Below the pieces are notes generated by a model. The model ran no database searches. It had not been told where the DNA came from and was given only the letters and a program-made list of their open reading frames with translations. Positions 27,210 to 35,491 of a DNA stretch of 64,000 nt are shown piece by piece (position 1 is the first letter of the stretch; every line of letters begins with the position of its first letter). The DNA comes from an uncultured Hungatella sp. Its GTDB lineage: Bacteria; Bacillota; Clostridia; Lachnospirales; Lachnospiraceae. The translations under genes were made by a program, and so were the position numbers. Location of the stretch: contig CAJUPP010000004.1 in NCBI GenBank assembly GCA_910588325.1, positions 1-64,000 of the forward strand. Reading direction: 5' to 3'.

Positions 27210-27818
27210 TCATCTATCGTCTCCTTTTTCAGACTGTCTGGCTTTATTTTCTCGGTCAATAATGTATTCTGCTGCGTCCACAAGAGTTTCCGCGAAAAAA
27301 TCATATAAGGGCTTTTCCCCTTTCTCTTCCATTTCCTGCCTCAATGAGGTTCCATATCCGGTTCCTACCAAAATCCCCGGTATCCCATAATTGATCCCTG
27401 CCTGGACGTCAATCATCTTATCCCCAACCATGTAAGAATGGTGCTTATCTACCGCAAATGTTTCCTCTGCCATCTCGAACATACCAATCCCAGGTTTCCG
27501 GCAGCGGCAGTTTCTTCTATAAATTCCTGTCCCGTATTCCGGATGATGCGGACAGTAGAAAAATTTATCAATCCATGCTCCATAGGGCTTAAGCATCTGG
27601 TTCATATACTCGTGAAGCTTCTCCACTTCCTCACAGCCGTAATATCCTCTGGCCACCCCGGCCTGATTGGTAATCACCACCAGCTTGAATCCGGCATCCC
27701 TCAGACATCTCAAAGCTTTAAAGACTCCTGGAAGAATCTTTAAATCCTCCGTTCTGTGAAGATAATGTACCTCCTGGTTGATGGTACCGTCTCTGTCTAA
27801 AAACACCACATGATCCAT
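27210..27818 (-). CDS. gmhB: D-glycero-D-manno-heptose 1,7-bisphosphate phosphatase
   Basis: HAD phosphatase removing the C7 phosphate from heptose 1,7-bisphosphate. Motif I FLDRDGTINQE is at the N-terminus, followed by VITNQAGVARGYY and MVGDKMIDVQAG. The zinc loop CPHHPEY...CRCRKP matches the GmhB family. At 202 residues it is of standard length. It is coupled to gmhA by a one-base gap and follows hddA. Confidence 0.93.
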   Translation of the reverse strand: MDHVVFLDRDGTINQEVHYLHRTEDLKILPGVFKALRCLRDAGFKLVVITNQAGVARGYYGCEEVEKLHEYMNQMLKPYGAWIDKFFYCPHHPEYGTGIYRRNCRCRKPGIGMFEMAEETFAVDKHHSYMVGDKMIDVQAGINYGIPGILVGTGYGTSLRQEMEEKGEKPLYDFFAETLVDAAEYIIDRENKARQSEKGDDR

Positions 27819-27832
27819 ACTCTTATCATCCC

Positions 27833-28903
27833 TTAAAGCCTGAATTTATATTCTTTATCAGGCATCTGTACCCGTACAGTGTCATAATTCCATCGTTCTT
27901 CATCTGCGATCCAGGATTGTGCTCCCCGCAGTTCAAAATTCCACTCCGCCAGCTGTCCCCCTGCCTGTTCCAGGCGCGCTGCCACCTTATGCCTTACATT
28001 ATAGGGACAATACACCAAAAGATATCCTCCGCCTCCGGCGCCTAAAAGTTTTCCTCCCAAGGCCCCTGCCGTAATCGCCTCCTTATATAACTGATCAATC
28101 TGCGGATTGGTTATTTTGCTGCTCATCCGCTTTTTACTTTTCCATCCGTAATCCAAAAGCCGCCCGAAACTGTTGAAATTTCCTCTTAAAAGTTCATCCT
28201 TCATGGCATAAGCCAGAGCCTTTACTTCACACATGGCATCAAAAGGATCCTTTTTCTTGTAGTTGCTGACCTGATCCCTGATAATATTGGCTGACACATG
28301 GATTCCGCCTGTATAGCATAAAAGCAGATTATACTGCAATTCATTGAGAATGTCCTTCTTAATCCTCAGAGGGTTCACAACCACATTATTTCTGCCATGG
28401 AATTCAATAAAATTAAATCCCCCAAAGGTGGAAGCATACTGATCCTGATATCCGCCGTCAATTTTTAAATCTTCCCTCTCCACCTGGTAGGCCAGATCAG
28501 CCAGAGCGTAGGCATCCATGGTGATTCCCTTCCAGCGGGCCATAGCGACCAAAAGCGCTACCATCACCGTGGAGGATGTGCCAAGGCCCGATCCTGCCGG
28601 CGCATCACACTGCAGATACACCTCGCACCCCTTTTTAATCTCCATTGCCTTCAAAGCGGCCGTCACCAGATCCAGCTTTCCGTCGCATACATAGTTCTCT
28701 TTGGTGTTGTATTTTACTGTCATATCAAAGTCCAGAGAATGAACAATAATCTGATCATCCTCCCTGGGAACAATGGAACAGTACGCATATTTATTGATCG
28801 TACTGCCGATAATCGCCCCGCCCTGTTCCACACAGAATGGCTCTACATCGGTCCCGCCTCCGCCAAAGCTGATTCTTAAAGGCGCTCTTCCTCTGATTAC
28901 CAT
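27833..28903 (-). CDS. hddA: D-glycero-alpha-D-manno-heptose-7-phosphate kinase
   Basis: GHMP-family kinase that phosphorylates heptose 7-phosphate at C1. It has PLRISFGGGGTD at residues 7-18, the ATP-binding PAGSGLGTSS and the C-terminal GGKLLGAGGGGY motif. The 356-residue length suits HddA. The gene overlaps the end of hddC by seven bases. Its pairing with GmhA, GmhB and HddC points to the GDP-heptose branch rather than the ADP branch. Confidence 0.92.
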   Translation of the reverse strand: MVIRGRAPLRISFGGGGTDVEPFCVEQGGAIIGSTINKYAYCSIVPREDDQIIVHSLDFDMTVKYNTKENYVCDGKLDLVTAALKAMEIKKGCEVYLQCDAPAGSGLGTSSTVMVALLVAMARWKGITMDAYALADLAYQVEREDLKIDGGYQDQYASTFGGFNFIEFHGRNNVVVNPLRIKKDILNELQYNLLLCYTGGIHVSANIIRDQVSNYKKKDPFDAMCEVKALAYAMKDELLRGNFNSFGRLLDYGWKSKKRMSSKITNPQIDQLYKEAITAGALGGKLLGAGGGGYLLVYCPYNVRHKVAARLEQAGGQLAEWNFELRGAQSWIADEERWNYDTVRVQMPDKEYKFRL

Positions 28904-29616
28904 GTAAGCACTCCTTTCTCCACATCATCCATAAAACGATAATAGTCCTCCGGTATTCCGATATCAATGAAATATCCGTCATTGATAAAGCCGCCCAAAC
29001 GCCGTCCTTCTTTCATCCATCGGGGAATCATCTCATTCTCCAGTGAAACCTTTCCCTTTGGTATCTCATCAATCAGCTCCTTTGACAGCAGATAGATCCC
29101 TCCATTGATGGTTCCGGGTCGAGTGCCGGCAGTCTTTTCATTAAATCCGGTAAGCATCTGGTTCTTAAGAACCGCCTCGCCATATCTGGAGATATCTGCC
29201 ACCTGCCGCAGCACCAGGGCCATATCCAGATTCATTTCCTGTTTCAACTTCCACAGCCTTCCATAATCCATCCGGTAAAAAGTATCTGCATTCAGCACCA
29301 ATACCTGCTGTTGCGTAACAAATCTGGATCCGTTTCGTATAGCGCCTGCCGTTCCCAGCAAGGTCTCTTCATAGGCATAGGACGCGCGGATACCAAATTT
29401 CTCCCCATCCCCAAAATATTCTTCCACCATAGTTCCTTTATAACCTACGGCAAAAATAATATCGTTGATTCCCTGGTTCTTCAGTTCCAGAACCACATAT
29501 TCCATAAATGGTTTTCCCTGAATCAAAGCCATAGGTTTCGGTCGGTCACTTACCACACTGCGAAGCCGGGTTCCCAGGCCTCCTGCCAGTAAAATTGCCT
29601 GTGTTTTACTCTTCAC
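28897..29616 (-). CDS. hddC: D-glycero-alpha-D-manno-heptose 1-phosphate guanylyltransferase
   Basis: Nucleotidyltransferase expected to make GDP-D-glycero-alpha-D-manno-heptose. LLAGGLGTRLRSVVSDRPKPMA opens the fold, then VLNADTFYRMD carries the metal Asp. At 239 residues it is a stand-alone HddC. It overlaps the gene upstream by four bases (ATGA). The guanylyl specificity is inferred from the operon partners. Confidence 0.88.
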   Translation of the reverse strand: MKSKTQAILLAGGLGTRLRSVVSDRPKPMALIQGKPFMEYVVLELKNQGINDIIFAVGYKGTMVEEYFGDGEKFGIRASYAYEETLLGTAGAIRNGSRFVTQQQVLVLNADTFYRMDYGRLWKLKQEMNLDMALVLRQVADISRYGEAVLKNQMLTGFNEKTAGTRPGTINGGIYLLSKELIDEIPKGKVSLENEMIPRWMKEGRRLGGFINDGYFIDIGIPEDYYRFMDDVEKGVLTW

Positions 29617-31052
29617 TTATTTATCCTCTCTGCTTTATAAATACCGTCTCCATACACCGCTATCCCAAATGAATCCACAACCTCCCCTGTAGTTTTGCTG
29701 CATACCAGCACATTTACTCCCTGTTCTACAGTTTTATATTGAGTCGTATCAAAGAAAATACTGTTTTCGCCTCCTGCAGCTTTCATGGTCAGCGTATGAT
29801 ATGGGTACCTTATCTGCCGCACCTGCTCCTGTTCCCTGGTAATTGCAATACACTCTACGTTGGTTCCGGAAATATGCCAGATACCTTCCGTTCCGTCTGA
29901 CGGCACACTGAATGCAGACAGAAACACCTTTAAATTTCCGTCAGATTCCGGATATTCACTATCTACAGAAATAATAATATCAAGATCATCATTTTTTAAC
30001 AGTTCAAACATCTGCTCCATATCCATGCAGTTCACAATATCCTGATAAGCAATCTCTGCCAGATGCCACCTGGAATTCTGCTCCCAGGAATCGTAAGCGT
30101 TATCTCCCCTGTGATCTTCCAGATCATAATGACTTACCAGATAGTCCCCTAAATGTCTGGTAATTTTTTGATTTCCCCTGTAATTTAAATGCATGATATC
30201 AGACACATCTTTCGTATAATCCAGATCCAGGTCTTGATAGAACAGATTATAATTTATAAACGGAACCTGATACTCCGCTGCAATATCAGAAGCCGTATTA
30301 AAACACGCCTGTGACCACTCCGTAATCGTAGGATAGGGTGCAACCACAATCAGAAGAGGAATCTCCTCCCCTTTAGCCAGTTCGATGACTTTTCTATAGT
30401 AGTCTTCCGTCTTCCCGGAAAGTTCCTCTCTTTTTGCAACATTTCTTACATCATTTGCTTCCTGCGGTCTGGTATCCGTTGTACACATAAAGCCTTTCCA
30501 GTTGTCATACTGCAAGCTTCCCCTGTTAATCTGAAAATCTTCGCTTAAAAGTTCCTCATATCTGGAATGATATTGGAGATATCCCAACAAATACTGCCCC
30601 CACTGTTCTTTAGGCGCACTTGCTTTGATGGCTTCCACCTTATTGCGGGACCATCTCATACCAAAGGTATTCTTGATAATCCTGCTCTGATCGCCATAAT
30701 CATCCTGCATCGTTACAAGAGAAGCTTCCAGCACAATCACCTTGGGCCGCTGATACTTTAAGGCTTCCTTCAGATAATAATAAGTATTCCACATAGGCTG
30801 AATACTGCCGGCCAGATTGAACGAGGATATCCCATGATCATTCCACAGAACAGCCGTATTGATATCTGCAAAGGCCAGAGAAGGCCCCAGCACCAGCACA
30901 TCAACCGTGCCTTCTTCCTGCTCATAAAACTTCTGCATGCTGTAAAGCCCGTCTCTGGACTTAAAGGACAAAACCTGATTTACCAGAGCCAATGCGGCAA
31001 TCAACAGTATTCCAAAACCGGTAATCCGAAAAATTATCTTTTTCACAGACAT
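29613..31052 (-). CDS. DltD/AlgX-like SGNH-fold membrane-anchored protein
   Basis: A 479-residue protein with an N-terminal signal anchor (about 7-28) and a predicted extracytoplasmic SGNH-hydrolase-like domain. Block I is VLVLGPSLAF with Ser58, and the C-terminal block is SDIMHLNYRG with Asp285 and His288, giving a full Ser/Asp/His set. A beta-rich tail (about 330-479) follows. Such proteins act with MBOAT acyltransferases on surface glycans, as DltD does with DltB and AlgX/AlgJ with AlgI, and the MBOAT gene is immediately upstream. Likely role: completing acyl transfer to, or removal from, the exported glycan. Confidence 0.78.
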   Translation of the reverse strand: MSVKKIIFRITGFGILLIAALALVNQVLSFKSRDGLYSMQKFYEQEEGTVDVLVLGPSLAFADINTAVLWNDHGISSFNLAGSIQPMWNTYYYLKEALKYQRPKVIVLEASLVTMQDDYGDQSRIIKNTFGMRWSRNKVEAIKASAPKEQWGQYLLGYLQYHSRYEELLSEDFQINRGSLQYDNWKGFMCTTDTRPQEANDVRNVAKREELSGKTEDYYRKVIELAKGEEIPLLIVVAPYPTITEWSQACFNTASDIAAEYQVPFINYNLFYQDLDLDYTKDVSDIMHLNYRGNQKITRHLGDYLVSHYDLEDHRGDNAYDSWEQNSRWHLAEIAYQDIVNCMDMEQMFELLKNDDLDIIISVDSEYPESDGNLKVFLSAFSVPSDGTEGIWHISGTNVECIAITREQEQVRQIRYPYHTLTMKAAGGENSIFFDTTQYKTVEQGVNVLVCSKTTGEVVDSFGIAVYGDGIYKAERINK

Positions 31053-31060
31053 CCTCCCTA

Positions 31061-32596
31061 TTAAAACTGGAAGTAAATAAAGGCCCCCGCATCATATCCC
31101 GAACCATAATATCCATAGACAAACACCCAGACAACAAGCAGTATCATGACGCCCCACTGAAACAGCATATTCTGCTGTAAAAGCCACTGTCGCACAGATA
31201 TTTTCAAAAAATACCGCAAAAGTCCGCAGACAATCAGCACCAGCATGCCAAACATCAGAATCTCCCATTCTGTCTGGTTTAACCCCAGCCCATAGAGTGA
31301 TTGATCAAAAAAGATCCAGGGATTCCACAGGGAAAATGCCATTTTCCACATCTGAAATCCGCTTTTTAAACTGGCTGCCCGAAATAATGAATTGGCAAAC
31401 ACTAACACCAGAAAGGTCCTGGCCATCTGAAACAGATGCCAGCTAAAGCACTCCGTGCGGATCTTGAGCACCTTTATCAACTTCTTAGACAATGGCTCAA
31501 ACATCTGTCCTGCAATGATGACAAGTCCGTAAAACAAGCCTACTCCGAAAATGTAATTCCATCCGCCGCCATGCCAGAAACCTACCAGAAACCAGGAAAC
31601 CAAGGTGACAATATAAAGCGGAATCTTCTTCCCCTTCTTTTTTCCCAGAATCTTTTTGGATTTGGCTCCCATATCCTGCATGACATTTGATTTCATCATA
31701 GGATAATAGATATAATCCCTCAGCCAGCCGCCTAAAGTAATATGCCACCGCCTCCAGAATTCGGAAACGCTTCTTGATAAGAAGGGCAGATCAAAATTTT
31801 CCGGCAGACGGATGCCAAATAACTGGGACACCCCCAGACAGATATCGATTCCACCTGAAAAATCCGTATATAACTGTAACAAAAAACAAATTGCCGCAAC
31901 CCAAATGTACAGTCCGGAATATACAAAATAATTTCCGTAAACTGCATTTACGATAACCGCAAACCGTTCTGAAATCACCAGCTTTTTAAAAAACCCCCAC
32001 ACAATCCGCTGAAGTCCAAAAGTAACATTCTCATAATGGAATTTTTGTCCCTCTATCAGTTCATCAAACACCTCTCTCTTTCTGACAATAGGCCCTGCGA
32101 TCAATAATGGAAAATATCCTGTAAATAATGCAACCTTAAGCGGATTTTTCTCCGCCTTTGCCGTCTCCCAATAGACATCCACCAGGTAACCTATCAGAGA
32201 AAGGGTATAGTATGAGATTCCTATGGGCGCCAGGATAGAAACCGGCTGAAGCGGTACAGCCTTCCCGAAAATTCCTGCCGCCGCTCTGACCCCATGAATA
32301 AAAAAGTTCAGTTCTTTCATGGCAACCAGACTGATTCCGTCTGCAGCAATACCGCAGATCAAAACTGCCCTGGAAATTCTCACGTTTTCCCTGTACTTAT
32401 CCACCAGTATTGCCGCTGCATACGTAAGCAGAATCACTGCCAGCATATACAGCGCCAGTTTTATACCATTGGCACTGATAACAAAATACCCGCTGAATCC
32501 ACACAGTATCATCCAGCGAAATCTCACAGGCACCCCGTAGTAAAGTATCAATGCCAAAAGAACAGCAGCATAAAAAGAGAACGATATAATATTCAT
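31061..32596 (-). CDS. MBOAT-family O-acyltransferase (DltB/AlgI type)
   Basis: Polytopic membrane acyltransferase of about 511 residues. The conserved segment SVSEFWRRWHITLGGWLRDYIYYPM and the later WFLVGFWHGGGWNYIFG carry the two family histidines; the second, near residue 342, is the catalytic one. It passes an acyl group across the membrane. An ACP gene and an FkbH-like gene directly upstream suggest an acyl-ACP donor. A TTG four codons earlier overlaps the ACP stop (TTGA) and is an alternative start. Confidence 0.9.
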   Translation of the reverse strand: MNIISFSFYAAVLLALILYYGVPVRFRWMILCGFSGYFVISANGIKLALYMLAVILLTYAAAILVDKYRENVRISRAVLICGIAADGISLVAMKELNFFIHGVRAAAGIFGKAVPLQPVSILAPIGISYYTLSLIGYLVDVYWETAKAEKNPLKVALFTGYFPLLIAGPIVRKREVFDELIEGQKFHYENVTFGLQRIVWGFFKKLVISERFAVIVNAVYGNYFVYSGLYIWVAAICFLLQLYTDFSGGIDICLGVSQLFGIRLPENFDLPFLSRSVSEFWRRWHITLGGWLRDYIYYPMMKSNVMQDMGAKSKKILGKKKGKKIPLYIVTLVSWFLVGFWHGGGWNYIFGVGLFYGLVIIAGQMFEPLSKKLIKVLKIRTECFSWHLFQMARTFLVLVFANSLFRAASLKSGFQMWKMAFSLWNPWIFFDQSLYGLGLNQTEWEILMFGMLVLIVCGLLRYFLKISVRQWLLQQNMLFQWGVMILLVVWVFVYGYYGSGYDAGAFIYFQF

Positions 32597-32604
32597 GACA
32601 ATTC

Positions 32605-32844
32605 TCAAATCCTCTGAAGAATAATATCTGCCATCTCGCCTACGTTTTTCATGGTAGTCACCTCACCCATATTAAACTTCATGCCGAATTTCTTCTCTAC
32701 GGCCACAATCAGATTAATATGCTCCAGGCTGTCCCAATCCTCAATATCGCCGGAAGTCGTATTGTCATCTACCTGAATTTCATCGTCATCAAATACATCC
32801 TGAAAAACCTGATTTAATTTTTCAAATACTTCTTCTCTTGTCAT
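32605..32844 (-). CDS. Acyl carrier protein
   Basis: A 79-residue acidic carrier protein with the phosphopantetheine site DWDSLEHINLI (Ser39). It lies three bases after the FkbH-like gene and directly before the MBOAT gene, away from any fatty-acid synthesis genes. It therefore looks like a dedicated carrier for the acyl group used by this locus, comparable in role to DltC. A GGAGG site precedes the ATG. Confidence 0.92.
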   Translation of the reverse strand: MTREEVFEKLNQVFQDVFDDDEIQVDDNTTSGDIEDWDSLEHINLIVAVEKKFGMKFNMGEVTTMKNVGEMADIILQRI

Positions 32845-32847
32845 CGG

Positions 32848-34629
32848 TTATTCCTCCACACTGATTACCTGATTTTTATTTTCATAGATTTGCGGTATCC
32901 TAAACTCCCACTCCGTATTTCCCGACTCATCCTCTTTTACTTTACAAAAGCCCTGAAGACCGTAAAATTCACGGACCATATTATTTTTTGCAGTTGGATA
33001 GTAAAAGCCTCTGACAGTCTCAATGCCGCACCCCTGACATCTATGGACCAAAGCGTCCATCATCGCATATTCCATATCCCTCTTTAACACCCGACAGCTC
33101 ATAAGCCATAGATCGATTCGGCATTCCTGTCCTTCTATATGGCCAATGACAACCGAAACCACACCATTGTCTCCAAACTTGTCCATCAGCTTTCCATAAA
33201 GGGTAATATATTCCGGATTTGCCGACAATTCTTCTATCTCTGCCTGGGTGTAGCGTCTGGTAGTAAGATTAAACTGGTTGCTCTTGTTGGACAGCTGGGC
33301 AATTCTGGCCATGTAAATAGGTTCAAATGGCTTAATGGCTCCTTTCATCTCCAGAGAAAGCAGATAATCCTTATAATTCTCAAAGCTGGCCATCTGTTTG
33401 GTCCGCTTTATATTTTCCTTATACATCTCATTCCGCTTTAAATCATCTCCCGAAAGTGCTGTAACTTCAAAATATCCGGAACGGTCGATATTCTGGATAT
33501 ACTCATGAACCTGTCCAATGTCCGGAGCGGATACTCCCTTCAGGCTTTCCCGCACAATATGCCGCTCTGCCGGATTGTCATCTACAAACACCAGACTTTC
33601 CGGAAGCAGGTTCAACTCTGATGCAATCTCGGCAAAATTCTGATTCTTTGGATTCCAGTTTGCCTTAATGCAGATAATGTCATCCTCCGAAAAAACACTG
33701 TCCGGATGATGAAGACCGGAAATCGCATTATCATAGTCATTTTTTGAATTGATATTCAGCAGGATACCCAGCTGTTTATGGGCTTTCAGATAATTCTGGA
33801 ACTCACTGTATACCTGTCCCTCCGGCTCCTCCGGCCCCAGAACAATATTATCCACACCGTCATCGCCGATGACACCGCCCCACAGAGTATTGTCCAAATC
33901 CAGGACAAATCCCTTTTTATTCTTTCCAAAAAGGGACTTGATAATGTTTGATACATTGAAAGCCAGATACGGAATGGCCGGCACGCAGAGGGCATACTTA
34001 TACATATGCCAGTAAAACGGGTCAGACCATGCTTTCAGGCCATAATCCGCAGATATATAATTGATATCGCAGATGTAAAAATTGTCATGGTTCTGGGCAT
34101 ACTCATAAAACCTCATGTTTAACCGGGTCAAAAAATTGACGGCGCCGTGAATGTCACTGGCGTCTTTATTTCCCATGAGACGGTAAAAGGGCATCTCAAA
34201 ATTATTCTGAATAACCGGGCAGTGATATACCTGCAAAAGCCGGTTCCAGATGCCGGTAAATTTCTGTATCTCCGCATCCAGAAGGGCATCGATTTCTTCA
34301 GGCGTATTGGAAATCAAAGGGTAGGTGGAGATATTCCGATTGGATGTGTGAATATATATAATATCCGGAGCGAAAGCCTCCAGTTCCTCATTGGCAAACA
34401 TGGCATCCTGGTAATACTGGTTGTATTCGGACTCATAGAATTTCGGCCGGATTCCCTGATTTAAAAGGAAAAGTTCCAGAATCAACTTAATATTGTTGGT
34501 TGTCGAGCCGCCTAAAATAGCAACTTTCTTTTGGAGGAAGGTGGTGTTTTCTTCCAGAAGCTGCTTTTTAATTTTTTTCTTTTTTAACAGAATGTATTCA
34601 GCGTCAAAAGGATATTCCAGACATTTCAT
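32848..34629 (-). CDS. FkbH-like HAD-IIIC protein
   Basis: A 593-residue, three-part protein. Residues about 30-225 form the FkbH N-terminal SGNH-like domain (AILGGST), residues 240-400 the HAD-IIIC domain with FVLDLDNTLWGG (Asp244, Asp246) and VFVDDNPAER, and the C-terminal 190 residues a GNAT-like domain. FkbH proteins of polyketide pathways take 1,3-bisphosphoglycerate, dephosphorylate it and load a glyceryl group on an ACP. The ACP gene follows by three bases. I infer that this pair makes a glyceryl-type acyl-ACP for the MBOAT protein. First gene of the long operon. Confidence 0.88.
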   Translation of the reverse strand: MKCLEYPFDAEYILLKKKKIKKQLLEENTTFLQKKVAILGGSTTNNIKLILELFLLNQGIRPKFYESEYNQYYQDAMFANEELEAFAPDIIYIHTSNRNISTYPLISNTPEEIDALLDAEIQKFTGIWNRLLQVYHCPVIQNNFEMPFYRLMGNKDASDIHGAVNFLTRLNMRFYEYAQNHDNFYICDINYISADYGLKAWSDPFYWHMYKYALCVPAIPYLAFNVSNIIKSLFGKNKKGFVLDLDNTLWGGVIGDDGVDNIVLGPEEPEGQVYSEFQNYLKAHKQLGILLNINSKNDYDNAISGLHHPDSVFSEDDIICIKANWNPKNQNFAEIASELNLLPESLVFVDDNPAERHIVRESLKGVSAPDIGQVHEYIQNIDRSGYFEVTALSGDDLKRNEMYKENIKRTKQMASFENYKDYLLSLEMKGAIKPFEPIYMARIAQLSNKSNQFNLTTRRYTQAEIEELSANPEYITLYGKLMDKFGDNGVVSVVIGHIEGQECRIDLWLMSCRVLKRDMEYAMMDALVHRCQGCGIETVRGFYYPTAKNNMVREFYGLQGFCKVKEDESGNTEWEFRIPQIYENKNQVISVEE

Positions 34630-34689
34630 TATCTCCGCCCCCTACTTTGACGATATTTGTATTTATAGGTAGTTTCCTTAATTACTGGT

Positions 34690-34718
34690 ATTTTAGTCTA
34701 GATGGGTATTATTGTCAA
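34690..34718 (-). promoter_or_regulatory. Promoter of the 15-kb heptose/dideoxyhexose operon
   Basis: On the minus strand a perfect TTGACA (34713-34718), 17 bases, and TAAAAT (34690-34695), about 60 bases before the FkbH-like start. A 15-bp inverted repeat AGCGGT-atg-ACCGCT at 34732-34746 lies about 14 bases upstream of the -35. Confidence 0.65.
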
Positions 34719-34827
34719 GAACTATTGCTGGAGCGGTATGACCGCTGTTGCTGTTTGAGAAATCGTGAAAGGTCCGCCCGGCGATAGAATGATATTGGAA
34801 TATAACGTTGAGTATTCGGAGGGTTTT

Positions 34828-35475
34828 ATGTTACGGTATGTGGATTTGAATGAGATTTCGGATGGGAAATTATATACGGCCAATGATATGGTTAAGGCTG
34901 GATGCGGGGACTGTGAGGGATGTTCGGCATGTTGTGAAAATATGGCGGATACCATTGTTTTGGATCCTCTGGATGTGTTTCGTCTGGTCTCTCATTTAGG
35001 CTGTAACTTTCAGGAACTTTTAATAAGTCATGTTGAGCTGGGGGTTGTGGATGGGATTATTCTGCCTCATATGAAGAAAGGCGGCAAACCAGCAAGGTGC
35101 TCCTTTTTGAATGCGAAAGGACGCTGTGAGATACATGATTTCCGTCCGGGATTCTGCCGGTTGTTTCCTCTTGGCAGATATTATTCGGATGGAGGTTTTC
35201 AATACTTTTTGCAGACGAAAGAATGCCCAAAGCCAAACCGCACCAAGGTTAAAGTCCGTAAATGGATTGATACTCCTGATTTTGAGCGATATGAACGATT
35301 TGTCTGTGACTGGCATTATTACTTAAAGGATTTTCAGGATAAAATTGCCGGGGGAAACCAGCCGCCAGACTTTGCAAAGAACGTCAGCCTTTTGATTCTT
35401 AAGAATTTCTACCAGCAGCCATTTAATGAAAACGAGGATTTCTATGGCCAATTTTATAATCGAATGAAACGGTAA
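34828..35475 (+). CDS. YkgJ-family cysteine-cluster protein
   Basis: Putative zinc- or iron-binding protein of 215 residues. Cysteines are arranged as CGDCEGCSACCENM near the N-terminus and CSFLNAKGRCEIHDFRPGFCRLFP in the middle, the YkgJ/UPF0153 pattern. The function of the family is not established. I start at MLRYVDL because CGGAGGG precedes it; in-frame ATGs at 34765 and 34789 lack a site. It stands alone on the plus strand between two glycan operons. Confidence 0.82.
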   Translation: MLRYVDLNEISDGKLYTANDMVKAGCGDCEGCSACCENMADTIVLDPLDVFRLVSHLGCNFQELLISHVELGVVDGIILPHMKKGGKPARCSFLNAKGRCEIHDFRPGFCRLFPLGRYYSDGGFQYFLQTKECPKPNRTKVKVRKWIDTPDFERYERFVCDWHYYLKDFQDKIAGGNQPPDFAKNVSLLILKNFYQQPFNENEDFYGQFYNRMKR

Positions 35476-35491
35476 CGCCTGACGGGCCGCC

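Noticed and set aside
19215..31052. Gram-negative contamination or LPS core locus, because of heptose and rfb genes
   Set aside because: Ribosome binding sites, base composition and neighbours are clostridial throughout, and no lipid A or heptosyltransferase core gene is present.
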